A stretch of DNA of 62,451 nt from Tamaricihabitans halophyticus (GTDB lineage: Bacteria; Actinomycetota; Actinomycetes; Mycobacteriales; Pseudonocardiaceae), in the NCBI RefSeq assembly GCF_004340875.1, contig NZ_SLXQ01000024.1:1-62451 (forward strand). Reading direction: 5' to 3'. Position 1 is the first letter of the stretch. Every line of letters starts with the position of its first letter. Shown one piece after another: positions 28,277 to 38,300 of the stretch. The notes below the pieces were generated by a model. That model worked only from the letters and a program-made list of their open reading frames with translations, did not search any database and was not told the DNA's origin. Made by a program: the position numbers and the translations under genes.

Positions 28277-29305
28277 ATGTCTCATGTCTCCCGCCTGGCG
28301 GCGGCCATCTCTGCCGGGGTGCTCGCGTTCGGGCTTGCCGCCTGCGGCACCGGTGCTGGCAATGACGACTCATCAGCAGGCGGCGGGGGGTTCGAGCCCG
28401 TCACGATTGAGCACGCCTTCGGTGAGACGGTGATCGAGGAGAAGCCCGAGCGTGTCGCGACGGTCAACTGGGCCAACCACGAGGTGCCCCTGGCACTGGG
28501 TGTTGTTCCCGTCGGCATGGCGGCCGCCGATTTCGGCGACGACGATGACGACGGAGTACTGCCGTGGGTGGAGGATAAGCTCGACGAGCTTGGCGCGAAG
28601 ACCCCGGTGCTGTTCAACGAAACCGACGGCATCGACTTCGAAGCCGTCGCGGACACCGCTCCGGATGTAATCCTCGCGGCGTATTCCGGCCTGACGCGGG
28701 AAGATTACGACACGCTCAGCGAGATCGCGCCCGTCGTGGCATTTCCGGAAACCGCGTGGGGGACACCGTGGCAGGAGATGATCGAGTACAACGCCAAGGG
28801 GATGGGTATGGCCAACGAGGGCCAGCAGCTCATCGAGAAGCTCGAGCGGGATATCGGGAAGTCGGCCGCGGAACACGGGTCCCTGCAAGACAAATCCGCG
28901 ATGTTCTTGACCCACATCGATACAACCGACCTCAGCAAGGTCAGCTTCTACACGACCCACGACACGCGGGTGAGATTCTTCGATGACCTCGGGCTCAGCC
29001 AGCCGGGCAGTATTGCTTCCGCGTCCAAACAAACCGACCAGTTCTCGCTGACCAGGAGTGCGGAGAAGGCTGATTCCTTCAACGACGTCGATATCATCGT
29101 GACCTACGGTGACCAGAAGCTCATCGACGCGCTGAATGCCGACCCGCTGCTGTCGAAGGTCCCCGCCGTCGCGAACCAATCGATCGTGACGCTGCCCAAC
29201 TCGGAGCCGATCGGCACCGCGGCCAACCCAACGCCACTCGCGATCCCGTGGGTGCTTGACAAGTACCTCGGGTTGCTCGACGACGCCGCGGCGAAGGCGA
29301 AGTGA
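28277..29305 (+). CDS. Iron-siderophore ABC transporter, substrate-binding lipoprotein
   Basis: A 342-aa lipoprotein. ATG 28277 gives a proper signal peptide with the lipobox LAAC at residues 20-23; the longer frame from 28232 is less likely. The rest is a FecB/FepB-type binding protein (VAADFG, LGAKTPVLF, VAFPETAWGTPWQEMIEYN). It is the first gene of an operon with two FecCD permeases and an ATPase, behind an iron box. Expected ligand: a ferric siderophore, type not predictable. Confidence 0.94.
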   Translation: MSHVSRLAAAISAGVLAFGLAACGTGAGNDDSSAGGGGFEPVTIEHAFGETVIEEKPERVATVNWANHEVPLALGVVPVGMAAADFGDDDDDGVLPWVEDKLDELGAKTPVLFNETDGIDFEAVADTAPDVILAAYSGLTREDYDTLSEIAPVVAFPETAWGTPWQEMIEYNAKGMGMANEGQQLIEKLERDIGKSAAEHGSLQDKSAMFLTHIDTTDLSKVSFYTTHDTRVRFFDDLGLSQPGSIASASKQTDQFSLTRSAEKADSFNDVDIIVTYGDQKLIDALNADPLLSKVPAVANQSIVTLPNSEPIGTAANPTPLAIPWVLDKYLGLLDDAAAKAK

Positions 29306-29315
29306 CGGCGGTTCA

Positions 29316-30368
29316 GTGAGTTCGACGGCGTCAACGACCGAGGACGAGCCCGCTACCCGAGCCGTAGTTCGGCGCCCGAGGGCGTTACGTGCCCTCTGGC
29401 TGCTGGTTTTACTGTCCGTCGTTATTGGACTTTCGTGGGCTTCGGTCGCCATCGGCACAAGGGGAGTCAGCTGGAGCGACATCACCGCGGCCCTCGGCGG
29501 TGCGACTGAGACCTGGCAACAGGCAGCGGTGGCCACGCGTATCCCGCGTACGTTCCTCGCACTGCTCGTGGGGGCCGCGCTCGCGGTGGCAGGGGCGGCG
29601 TTGCAGGGCGTTACCCGTAATCCGCTGGCCGACCCCGGCATCCTCGGTATCAACAGCGGCGCTTCCCTCGCGGTGGTCGTCGGCATCGCATGGTTTGGGC
29701 TGACGTCGCCGACCGGATACGCCTGGGTCGCGATGGGCGGTGCCGCGGTCACCGCGGTCGCGGTTTATGTGATCGGCTCGCTTGGTTCCGGCGGGCCGAC
29801 ACCCCTGAAGCTGGCGCTTGCCGGAGCCGCGACCATGGCGGCACTTACGTCGTTGATCAGTGCGGTCGTGTTGCCTCGCAACGATATTGCCGATGCCGCT
29901 CGCTCGTGGGAGATCGGCGGGGTCGGTGGCGCGACCTTCGAACGTACGGCCCAGGTATTGCCGTTTTTCGTACTCGGGTTCCTGATCTGCCTGTTCTCCG
30001 CGCGTGGGCTCAACTTGCTCGCGCTCGGCGACGAGGTGGCCGCGGGGCTGGGGGAGCGGGTCGCGATCGCGCGCGCCATCCCCGCCCTTGGCGCGGTGGT
30101 GTTGTGCGGTTCGGCCACCGCGCTGGCTGGGCCGATCACTTTCGTCGGCCTCGTGGTGCCGCATCTGTGCCGGCTGCTTGTCGGGCCAGATCACCGCTGG
30201 CTGTTGCCGTTTTCCGCGCTCACGGGCGCGGGTTTGGTGACCGCCGCCGACGTGCTGGGGCGGGTAGTCGCTCGGCCCGATCAAATCGACGTTGGCATTG
30301 TCACGGCGCTTGTCGGGGCGCCGTTTTTCATCGCCATTGTGCGTAGACAGAAAGTCAAAGAGCTGTGA
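29316..30368 (+). CDS. Iron-siderophore ABC transporter permease (FecCD family)
   Basis: A 350-aa multi-helix permease, GTG at 29316, 10 bp after the binding-protein stop. It carries the family signatures RIPRTFLALLVGAALAVAGAALQG and GPITFVGLVVPHLCRL. About nine helices are visible. It is paired with the next FecCD gene to form the channel heterodimer and overlaps it by four bases. Confidence 0.94.
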   Translation: MSSTASTTEDEPATRAVVRRPRALRALWLLVLLSVVIGLSWASVAIGTRGVSWSDITAALGGATETWQQAAVATRIPRTFLALLVGAALAVAGAALQGVTRNPLADPGILGINSGASLAVVVGIAWFGLTSPTGYAWVAMGGAAVTAVAVYVIGSLGSGGPTPLKLALAGAATMAALTSLISAVVLPRNDIADAARSWEIGGVGGATFERTAQVLPFFVLGFLICLFSARGLNLLALGDEVAAGLGERVAIARAIPALGAVVLCGSATALAGPITFVGLVVPHLCRLLVGPDHRWLLPFSALTGAGLVTAADVLGRVVARPDQIDVGIVTALVGAPFFIAIVRRQKVKEL

Positions 30369-31423
30369 CCGCGCTCGTCAGCACTTCGGGGTCCGCATCT
30401 ACTCGAGATATCGTTGCCGGAGACCGTGGTCGGCGGGCGTTCCGGCGGCGCGTTGCGTTGGCGATACTAGTGGGGGCGGCTGTCGTCCTTGCCGCGTTAT
30501 CGCTGATGGTGGGCCGTACGTTCTATCCACCAGGGGAGATCCTGCGAGTAGTCCTGGGCGAAGAGGTGCCGGGAGCGTCGTTCACCGTCGGCCGGCTGCG
30601 CTTGCCGCGAACGGCGCTGGCGGTTGTCGCTGGGTTCAGCTTCGGGTTGGCTGGTGTCACTTTCCAAACCATGCTTCGCAATCCGCTGGCGAGTCCGGAC
30701 ATTATCGGAATCAGCAGTGGCGCCAGTGCTGCCGCGACCTTCGCGATCGTGATGCTCTCGCTGGACGGGGCGGGGGTCTCGGTATTCGCGGTCGTCTCGG
30801 GTCTTGTGGTGGCACTGCTGGTGTATCTGCTCTCGTACCGCGGTGGTGTTGCGGGCACCCGTCTGATCCTCGTCGGTATCGGCCTGGCCGCGATGTTCAA
30901 ATCCGCCACGAGCTACTTCCTCAGCAGGGCTTCCGAGTGGGATCACCAGGAGGCGATGCGCTGGCTCACCGGCAGCCTGAACGGGGCCACTTGGTCGGGC
31001 ACCGTTCCGGTAGCGGTCGCATTGGTTGTGTTGGTGCCGTTGCTTCTCGGCCAGTCACGCAATCTCAACCAGCTCGCGCTCGGCGACGACACTGCCTCGG
31101 CACTTGGTGTTCGGGTCGAACGGACACGCCTGATCACCATCGTTGCCGCGGTCGTGCTGATCGCGTTCGCCACGGCGGCGGCGGGGCCCGTCGCCTTCGT
31201 GGCCTTCCTGTCCGGCCCGATCGCCGCGCGGGTGGTTGGACCGACCGGTTCCCTGCTGTTACCAGCCGCGTTTGTTGGAGTGGTGCTCGTTCTCGTCGCC
31301 GACCTTGTTGGGCAATACGCGACCGGAACCCGATATCCGGTTGGGGTCGTCACGGGTGTCCTCGGGGCGCCCTACCTGATCTACCTGATCATCAGCACCA
31401 ATCGCGCGAGGGGAGCCCTGTGA
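30365..31423 (+). CDS. Iron-siderophore ABC transporter permease (FecCD family), second subunit
   Basis: A 352-aa permease starting with GTG that overlaps the upstream stop (GTGA). FecCD signatures are LRLPRTALAVVAGFSFGLAGVTFQ and AAAGPVAFVAFLSGPIAARV. It forms the second half of the membrane channel and overlaps the ATPase gene by four bases. Confidence 0.94.
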   Translation: MTALVSTSGSASTRDIVAGDRGRRAFRRRVALAILVGAAVVLAALSLMVGRTFYPPGEILRVVLGEEVPGASFTVGRLRLPRTALAVVAGFSFGLAGVTFQTMLRNPLASPDIIGISSGASAAATFAIVMLSLDGAGVSVFAVVSGLVVALLVYLLSYRGGVAGTRLILVGIGLAAMFKSATSYFLSRASEWDHQEAMRWLTGSLNGATWSGTVPVAVALVVLVPLLLGQSRNLNQLALGDDTASALGVRVERTRLITIVAAVVLIAFATAAAGPVAFVAFLSGPIAARVVGPTGSLLLPAAFVGVVLVLVADLVGQYATGTRYPVGVVTGVLGAPYLIYLIISTNRARGAL

Positions 31424-32241
31424 CCTGCAAACAGAAGCACACTCTGGTCGCCGAAGAGCTCAGTGTCGGCTACCAGGACCGCATCGTGATCGAGGACCTG
31501 AACCTTACGGTGTCGCCTGGCGAGATCACCGCGATCGTCGGAGCGAACGCCTGCGGCAAATCGACGTTACTGCGGTCGCTGTCCCGACTGCTGCGTCCAC
31601 GGTCCGGCCTCGTACTGCTCGACGGCACAGCTGTGCACAAGATCCCAGCCAAACGGCTAGCCCAGCAGCTCGGTCTACTCCCGCAGTCGCCCATCGCTCC
31701 CGAAGGAATCACGGTCAGCGATCTCGTTGGCCGTGGCCGCCATCCGCATCAGCGGGTGCTGTCCCGGTGGCGGGCAGAAGATGATGAGGCGGTTGCCGAT
31801 GCACTGGAAGCCACCGACACGGTGGAGCTCGCGGAACGTCCGGTCGACGAGCTCTCCGGTGGGCAGCGGCAGCGCGTGTGGATCGCGATGGCTCTTGCCC
31901 AGCGCACCGGAATCCTGCTGCTGGACGAGCCGACCACCTTTCTTGACGTGAACCACCAGGTGGAGGTCCTCGACCTGCTCACCGATCTCAACCGCGCTCT
32001 CCAGACGACCATCGTGATGGTGCTGCACGATCTGAACCTCGCCGCACGCTACAGCGACCGCCTGATCGCGATGGTGGATGGCCAGATCCATGCCGAAGGC
32101 GATCCGGCCGAGGTGCTGACCGCGGAAACCGTGGGGCGAGTGTTCGGGCTAACAAGCAAGATCATCACGGACCCCGTTTCCGGGCGCCCGCTCATGTTGC
32201 CAGTCGGACGGCACGGCGCGAGCCCAGACGGGCCGGCGTGA
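31420..32241 (+). CDS. Iron-siderophore ABC transporter ATP-binding protein
   Basis: A 273-aa FepC-type ATPase, GTG at 31420. Walker A reads GANACGKST near residue 38, signature LSGGQRQRV near 145, Walker B GILLLDEPTTFLD near 165 and the switch His in VLHDLNLA. It completes the four-gene iron importer controlled by the iron box at 28202. Confidence 0.95.
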   Translation: MTCKQKHTLVAEELSVGYQDRIVIEDLNLTVSPGEITAIVGANACGKSTLLRSLSRLLRPRSGLVLLDGTAVHKIPAKRLAQQLGLLPQSPIAPEGITVSDLVGRGRHPHQRVLSRWRAEDDEAVADALEATDTVELAERPVDELSGGQRQRVWIAMALAQRTGILLLDEPTTFLDVNHQVEVLDLLTDLNRALQTTIVMVLHDLNLAARYSDRLIAMVDGQIHAEGDPAEVLTAETVGRVFGLTSKIITDPVSGRPLMLPVGRHGASPDGPA

Positions 32242-32282
32242 CCCGTGAAACGTGCCGTTGCATATCCTCAACCGCAAGATTC

Positions 32283-32957
32283 CTAAAGAACGTGGTCACG
32301 GAAGCTGGGCTTCCGCCAGATCAACAGATAGCGCCAGAACACCAGCCGGCGCACTCGTACGCCTGGCAACACAGCCGCCGCCTGGCTGGCGACCTCCCGG
32401 GTGGTCAGCGGCGGATCGAGAACCATCGGCATCGTCGAATGCGTCGAATCCTTGGCGAACCAGTCGCCGTTTCCGCGTGACCGCATAGCGAGGAACACCG
32501 CTCCGAACAGACGGTGCCCGAGCGCGGCGGCGACCTCGAAGGGCAACTCCCGGCGTAGATCCTTTCGGGGTAGGGCGACGGCGGCGAGGACGCCGCCCGG
32601 CCGTAGGGCCGCCGCGAGCACCGGAAGCGCATCCCGCATGGGCATGTGGTGCAGCGCGCTGATCGAAAAGATCGCGTCGTAGTCCCTGCCTGGCAGCGGG
32701 TCGGTAAGCGGGTCACCGCGAACGCAGGTGACGTTGCCTGGCGTTCGCTGCGTCGCTTGCTCAACCATCTCGGCACAGCGGTCGACGGCGTGTACCCGGT
32801 CGGCTCGCTGGGAAAGCCGGGTGGCGAACTGTCCCGCGCCACAGCCTATGTCGAGTACCTTCTCGCAGGTTTGCGGCAGCTGCCGAAGGAGCAGTCCCTG
32901 GTAGTAGGCGTTGTGGTCCCAATCGAGCCGATTCGAGTCGAGCACCGGTCCGACCAT
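32283..32957 (-). CDS. Class I SAM-dependent methyltransferase
   Basis: A 224-aa methyltransferase with VLDIGCGAGQFATRL near residue 34, acidic VHAVDRCAEMV, IFSISALHHM near residue 95 and LRPGGVLAAVALP near 118. It is convergent with the iron operon and 32 bp downstream of the NmrA-like gene, so the two may be co-transcribed. Substrate unknown. Confidence 0.88.
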   Translation of the reverse strand: MVGPVLDSNRLDWDHNAYYQGLLLRQLPQTCEKVLDIGCGAGQFATRLSQRADRVHAVDRCAEMVEQATQRTPGNVTCVRGDPLTDPLPGRDYDAIFSISALHHMPMRDALPVLAAALRPGGVLAAVALPRKDLRRELPFEVAAALGHRLFGAVFLAMRSRGNGDWFAKDSTHSTMPMVLDPPLTTREVASQAAAVLPGVRVRRLVFWRYLLIWRKPSFRDHVL

Positions 32958-32989
32958 ACGCTTCGCGGAGCACGGTCAGCCGGGAATGG

Positions 32990-33844
32990 TCAGGTGATGG
33001 CGTCGGCGAGTTGGTCGACTGCATGGCGCGGTTCACGGCCGAGGAGTTCGGTCAACAGTGGATCGGCTTCCGCGAAATACCCCGTGCGGACTGCTTGGAA
33101 CATCGCGAGGGTCATTCGCGCCAGGTGATCCGGGAGACCGTTCGCGGTTTGCTCGGTGACCCACTGCTCGTCGTCCACGACGACTCGGGTGATATCACGG
33201 CCGGTTAGTTGGGATGCGAATCCGGCGAGGTCGTCCAGCGTGACGGGATGCGGGGTCGTGAGTGTGATGGGGCCGTCGAATGCGTCGTCGCCGGCGAGGA
33301 TGACCGCCACCGCCTCGGCGATATCGGCACGCTCTATCCATGGGATGGGCCCGTCCGCTGGCGCGGCGATCACCCCGGTTCGTTGCCAGGGCCCGAGTAG
33401 TTGGTCGAGGCTGCCGAAGAAGCCACAGCGAAGCGCCGTCCATGCGATGCCAGAATCGGCCAGGATCGCTTCAGTGGCAGCGTGCAGCCGACCGGGTGGA
33501 TATGGGCCATCAGCGGCGCCTTGTTGGCTGGTGTACAGGATCCGTTTGACGCCGGCGGCTACGGCAGCGTCGATCGCATTACGGTGCAGGGCAACCACGT
33601 CGGCCGCCGGGTCGTTGCCAGAAACCAGCAGTACCTGTTCGGCGCCGGCGAAGGAGGCACGCAACGCGGCCGGATCCTCGTATGAGCCCTGACGGACAAG
33701 TACGCCGCGATCGGCGAAGTGTCGTGCCTTGTTGACGTCACGCACGCTGACGCCGAGCTGGCTCGCCGGGATACGGGTGAGGAGATTCTCGACGGTGGCG
33801 CCGCCTAATGCGCCGGTAGCGCCGGTCACAACGATCACGTGCAT
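32990..33844 (-). CDS. NmrA-like NAD(P)-binding reductase
   Basis: A 284-aa atypical SDR beginning with the Rossmann motif VTGATGALGGATV (residues 6-18). A basic KARHF after strand 2 suggests NADPH. It resembles QOR2/NmrA proteins, which act as quinone reductases or redox sensors. It is divergent from a TetR gene, with two matching operator-like sites between them, the usual arrangement of a TetR-controlled oxidoreductase. Confidence 0.9.
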   Translation of the reverse strand: MHVIVVTGATGALGGATVENLLTRIPASQLGVSVRDVNKARHFADRGVLVRQGSYEDPAALRASFAGAEQVLLVSGNDPAADVVALHRNAIDAAVAAGVKRILYTSQQGAADGPYPPGRLHAATEAILADSGIAWTALRCGFFGSLDQLLGPWQRTGVIAAPADGPIPWIERADIAEAVAVILAGDDAFDGPITLTTPHPVTLDDLAGFASQLTGRDITRVVVDDEQWVTEQTANGLPDHLARMTLAMFQAVRTGYFAEADPLLTELLGREPRHAVDQLADAIT

Positions 33845-33861
33845 ACCTTCCTGAGAATAAG

Positions 33862-33930
33862 CTGACCAGTCGAGTCAAGTTAGCGGATATCGCCGACACT
33901 AGATAATCTGACCGGCATGGTCAAGTTAGC
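33862..33930. promoter_or_regulatory. Two copies of a TetR operator-like element
   Basis: Near-identical 23-bp elements lie at 33862-33884 and 33908-33930. Each starts CTGACC and ends GTCAAGTTAGC; the second contains the perfect inverted repeat TGACC-5-GGTCA. They sit in the gap between the divergent NmrA-like and TetR genes and should mediate joint control. Confidence 0.65.
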
Positions 33931-33943
33931 CCGAGGAGATCGC

Positions 33944-34534
33944 ATGACTGGTGGGACGAGCGCGGAGTCTCGGCTGCGCGCTGACGCGCGGCGCAATGCC
34001 GACCAGATCCGCCGCGCCGCGATTGGCGCCTTCCATGGTCGAGGTCTGACCGTGCCACTGGAAGAAGTCGCGAAAGCCGCGGGAGTGAGCAAGGCGACGA
34101 TCTTCAACAGATTCGGCGGGCGAATCGGCTTGATCGAAGCCGTCATCGAAGAGGTGGTTGCGGTTGAGCTGTTCGCCATCATTGACCGTGCCAGGTCGAT
34201 CGAGGATGTTGGCGAACGACTCGTGTACTACATCACCGCGGTTCGGGACGTCCAGTACCGACAACCCGCCGTCGTCGACACCATGCTCGAGACATACCCG
34301 GACTCGCCGAGCCTGGTGCGGATCTGCCATGCGGGAGGCGCCTTCAACGAGGAACTCAGCGCGGCTTGCCGAACCGCGGGTGTACTGCGCGCTGAGTTCA
34401 AGGGGGATGACCTCCATGCCTTGTTGCATGACAACGCGCTCGCGCTCAAACACGGCAGTAGGCCGTCCCGAGCTGACTACGACCGTCGCACCGGCTTCGT
34501 GCTTGATGGGATCCGTTCATCGCCAGCTAGTTGA
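33944..34534 (+). CDS. TetR-family transcriptional regulator
   Basis: A 196-aa regulator. ATG 33944 follows GAGGAG at seven bases and is preferred over the ATG at 33917, which lies inside the second operator copy. The helix-turn-helix is near residues 27-60 (VPLEEVAKAAGVSKATIFNRFGG). It is divergent from the NmrA-like reductase, its probable target. Confidence 0.9.
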   Translation: MTGGTSAESRLRADARRNADQIRRAAIGAFHGRGLTVPLEEVAKAAGVSKATIFNRFGGRIGLIEAVIEEVVAVELFAIIDRARSIEDVGERLVYYITAVRDVQYRQPAVVDTMLETYPDSPSLVRICHAGGAFNEELSAACRTAGVLRAEFKGDDLHALLHDNALALKHGSRPSRADYDRRTGFVLDGIRSSPAS

Positions 34535-34590
34535 TCTCGGCGGTGCTACCGTGCCGGCTGCTGGAAGGATTCCGTGCGGAGGAGGTAGCG

Positions 34591-34632
34591 GTGAAACTCG
34601 CATCGGCCCCGAGCGGTTCGGCGGACTCATGA
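34591..34632 (+). CDS. Candidate 13-codon micro-ORF coupled to the nitroreductase gene
   Basis: A GTG at 34591, six bases after a strong GGAGG, opens a frame of 13 codons (VKLASAPSGSADS) ending in TGA that overlaps the nitroreductase ATG as ATGA. It may be a translational-coupling leader for the next gene. A peptide product is possible but has no support beyond the ribosome-binding site and overlap. Confidence 0.4.
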   Translation: MKLASAPSGSADS

Positions 34633-35279
34633 GCCGCGCGAAGGGAACACGGATCGATCTGACCTCGTCGCTGGAGGATGGCGCGGTTGCCCGACTCGTC
34701 CAGCGTCGTAGGTCGATCAAGAGCTATCGGTCTGTTCCGGTTGATGTGGCCCAGCTGACCCGGCTACTGAGCACGACCGTCGGCCACGGTGCCAGCCGTC
34801 CCTACGGTTCGGCGCATGCCCGGTACGACATCGTGGTTACCGTGGTTGCCGGCGCGGTCGATGGGCTGGCGTCCGGTGTTTACCGTTACCTGCCGGTGGA
34901 GCATGCGCTCGTCAGCGTGGAAAGCGGAGATTATCGTGCCCGATTGGCGCGGGCAACGCTTGACGCGAACTGGCTCGCCGGATGTCCGGTTGTCCTGTTG
35001 CTGTCCGCCGATTTCGGCGCAGCCAATACTGCCTTCGTGACGCAGATGTCGGGGCGCGGTGAGCGCTTCTGCTGGTTCGAAGCGGGACTGATCGCGCAGA
35101 ACGTCTACCTGTGGGTTACCGAGAACGCGCTCGGCACCGTGTTTCTCGGCGGTATCGACTCGGTCCAGGCGCAGGCCGTGACGCAGCGGTTGATACCACA
35201 AGGGCATACGGTGCTCGGGTTACTACCCGTCGGCTATCCGAACGATAGGTCAGTTTCCGACACGCCCGGGGCTCAGTAG
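34629..35279 (+). CDS. SagB/nitroreductase-family FMN protein
   Basis: A 216-aa nitroreductase-fold protein of the SagB-type dehydrogenase group. The N-terminal RRRSIKSYRSVPVD, the mid region SGVYRYLPVEHAL, the FMN-contact FCWFEAGLIAQNVYLW and NALGTVFLGG, and the C-terminal LLPVGYPND are typical. There is no separate Shine-Dalgarno near its ATG; the strong GGAGG precedes a 13-codon frame that overlaps it. SagB relatives oxidise azolines in RiPP clusters, but no YcaO or precursor gene is nearby, so the role is open. Confidence 0.87.
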   Translation: MSRAKGTRIDLTSSLEDGAVARLVQRRRSIKSYRSVPVDVAQLTRLLSTTVGHGASRPYGSAHARYDIVVTVVAGAVDGLASGVYRYLPVEHALVSVESGDYRARLARATLDANWLAGCPVVLLLSADFGAANTAFVTQMSGRGERFCWFEAGLIAQNVYLWVTENALGTVFLGGIDSVQAQAVTQRLIPQGHTVLGLLPVGYPNDRSVSDTPGAQ

Positions 35280-35320
35280 CCTCCCGGCGGCTATTAGCCA
35301 GGTCCGAAGGGAAAAGTTCA

Positions 35321-38300
35321 GTGCGTTTCGAGGTTCTCGGTCCGATTCGGATTAGCCAGGACACTGAGATGGCAACGGTTTCCGGCACGCTGCGGCGGAG
35401 CTTGTTGGCGATCCTCGTCGCGCGCGCAAATGAAACCGTGCCGGTTGACGTCCTTGTCAACGCACTCTGGGGTGCACCAGCGGAATCCGGACCCGAGCGG
35501 CGACTCCATCTGCAGGTCCACAGGCTACGTGCAGTCATGGCTGAACCCGAGCGACTGTCCTTCGGCCCCGGTGGCTATCGCCTCACGGTGTTGCCTGGCG
35601 AGCTCGACGCGGAGGAGTTCGACACGCTGGTCGACGATGCGATCAGCGTGTCGAACCAGGAACCACAGCGGTGCGCTGAGCTGTTGCGGAAAGCACTGGC
35701 AATGTTTCACGGCGACCCGTTCCAGGGCATTGACTTGCTGATGCTGACCGGGGAGGTGCAGCGGTACGCTGAACGCAGGCTGGTGGCACTCGACGAGTTG
35801 TACGCCGCCGAGCTTCGCTCTGGACGGCACGCCGCCGTCGTCGGCGAGCTCACTGAGCTGGCGAATCAGCACCCCTTGCGCGAACGATTCCACGGTCTAT
35901 TGATGACCGCCTTGTCCCGATGCGGCCGACAGGCCGACGCGCTGGCGGCATACCGGCGCGCACGTGAGATATCGGTTGTGGAACTGGGACTTGAGCCGGG
36001 ATCCGAGCTGCGCGCGATCGAACAACGAGTGCTGGCAGGGGAAGATGTTCCGACGGACGCGCAAGCCCGGCACGTAACGAGGTCGATGGTGCCGGCGCAA
36101 CTACCAGCGCCGCCGACCAGCTTCGTCGGGCGCACGGATGAGCTCGGTGAGCTCGATGCCATGTTGTCCGAGGCGCTGGAATCGGTGACCGTAGTGGCTG
36201 TCGTGGGCGCTGGCGGGGTTGGCAAGACAGCCCTGGCGCGGTACTGGGCGAATGGTATCCGGGATCAGTTTCCGGATGGCCAGCTGTACCTGGATCTGTG
36301 TGGCTATGGACCGGATGCGCCGGTGCGGGCGGAGATGGCCTTGGCTGGATTCCTGCGTGCGTTCGGGGTCGAGGGAAGTGCCATTCCGCAGGATGTCTCT
36401 GAACGTTCGGCGTTGTTGCGGTCAGCACTGGCTGGCACCCGGACGTTGCTGGTTTTGGACAATGCCAAGACTGCCGAACAAGTCCGGCCGCTGCTACCCG
36501 CGACACCAGGGTGCCTGGTGCTGGTCACCAGCAGGGATCCACTGGCCAGTCTCGTTGCTCGGGACGGGGCCAACCGGATCCTGCTGTCGCAGTTCACCTG
36601 GCAGGAGGCCGATTCGCTGCTACGTAACTTGCTCGATGCTGGTCGAATTGACGCTGATCCAATCGGAATCGACCGCCTTATCGCACGTTGCGCCCGGCTT
36701 CCGCTTGCGCTGCGGATCGCGGCTGAACGGATTCGATTCCGGCCAGCCGCCGGAGTTGGCGAGCTCGTCGACGAGCTCGAGGATCCACGCGATCGGCTCG
36801 ACTTGCTCGAAACCGGCGACGATCCGAATAGTTCGGTGCGCACGGTCCTGTCGTGGTCGTACCGCCAGCTACCGCGCGAGGCCGCGGAGCTGCTTCGATT
36901 GTGGGCGTTGCACGTTGGCCACGATATCGACATCGAAGCCCTGGCGGCCTTGACCGGCAGAGCTCATCGAGACACCCGCCGTTCGATCGAACTGCTACAG
37001 CGCGCGCACCTCGTGGACGAACTGAGCAGTGGGCGATTTCTACTGCACGACCTACTGCGTGCCTACGCTGCCGAGTTGTTGTCTGAGTCCGACGATGCGG
37101 CCACCCGCGCGGAAGCCCGGCGCCGGTTGTTCGATCACTACCTGAGCACTTCGGCGCAGGCGATGGAATGGATCGCGCCAGAGGAGTCGGAGCTGGGTAC
37201 CGAGCGCTACGCGGCAATGGCCGCTGGCGTCCGATTTAGTTCCTACGCGGACGCGAGAGGGTGGCTGGACACTGAACGGGCGAACCTGGTGCAGATAGCC
37301 GAGCATGCGCCGGAGTGTGGTTTTACAACCTATACCTTCGATCTGTCCGCAACATTGTGGCCATTTCTGGACATTGGTTGGCACCATGACGATGCGCAAC
37401 GGGTGCATAGCCGTGCCCTCGACCTAGCTCGGAAAATAGGAGACCGAGTGGCCGAAGGGATTGCGTTGCGCAACCTTGGACTGTGGCAACATCGGTTGAA
37501 TGAGTACGCCAAAGCCGCGGAACACCTGGAGCAAGCCTTAAGTGTTCAGCAGCATCTGGAAGAACCAAAATCACTGGCTACGACCCTGAACTATCTCGCC
37601 GGCGCATACCAGACTGTCGGCAGGTTCGACGAAGCGATCACGCACTTTCGCCACTCCACGGAGCTGTATCGCGAGCTTGGCTCGGCGTCCTTGGAAAGTA
37701 AACCGTTGAGCAACTTAGGGCATCTCTATCGCCGCCTTGGCAGGTACGCGGAGGCCGAACACTGCCTCATGCGGGCTATGCGTCTGGCTGAAGAAGCCGA
37801 TCACCTGCTGAGTAAGGCCTATACGCAGACTCATCTCGCCTTTCTCCGCTACGACACCGCGCACTATGATGAAGCGCTTAACTATGCACGCCGAATGAGA
37901 GATCTCATTGAGGGAAAAGGTGTACGTGCTCTCGACATTCTAGGATCGTATATTCTCGGATCCATCGACCGGAGCCGCGGCAATCTCCAAGAGGCTATTG
38001 CGAACTATCAACTAGCGCTTCGTGCTGCTACGCCCGGCTATGACACGACGATTACCGCCATGATCTTGAATGGCCTAGCCGAAGCACACGCGGCCAACGG
38101 TGACTGGGATGCGGCCGCGGAGAACTTCGAAAAGGCGCTGGTGACTGGCTCGACAGGTTCCGGTGTGGGCGCACGTTACGAGCAAGCTCGGGCCTACAGT
38201 GGGTCGGGCGATGTCTGCGAGGCGCTTGGCCAGCACAGTCAGGCTAGGCAATATTGGCGCCGGGCTTGGAAGAACTTCCGGGACCTGCAGTCCCCGGAAG

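Noticed and set aside
28373-29752. 459-aa minus-strand frame across the siderophore-binding protein
   Set aside because: It lies opposite two clear iron-transport genes and lacks any motif; typical high-GC antisense open frame.
30292-31422. N-terminal extension of the ABC ATPase frame to 30292
   Set aside because: The extension is antisense-like and out of frame with the second FecCD permease that covers it; GTG 31420 has the expected overlap.
34158-34628. N-terminal extension of the nitroreductase to 34158
   Set aside because: That part overlaps the TetR gene in another frame and has no family sequence; ATG 34629 matches the family start.
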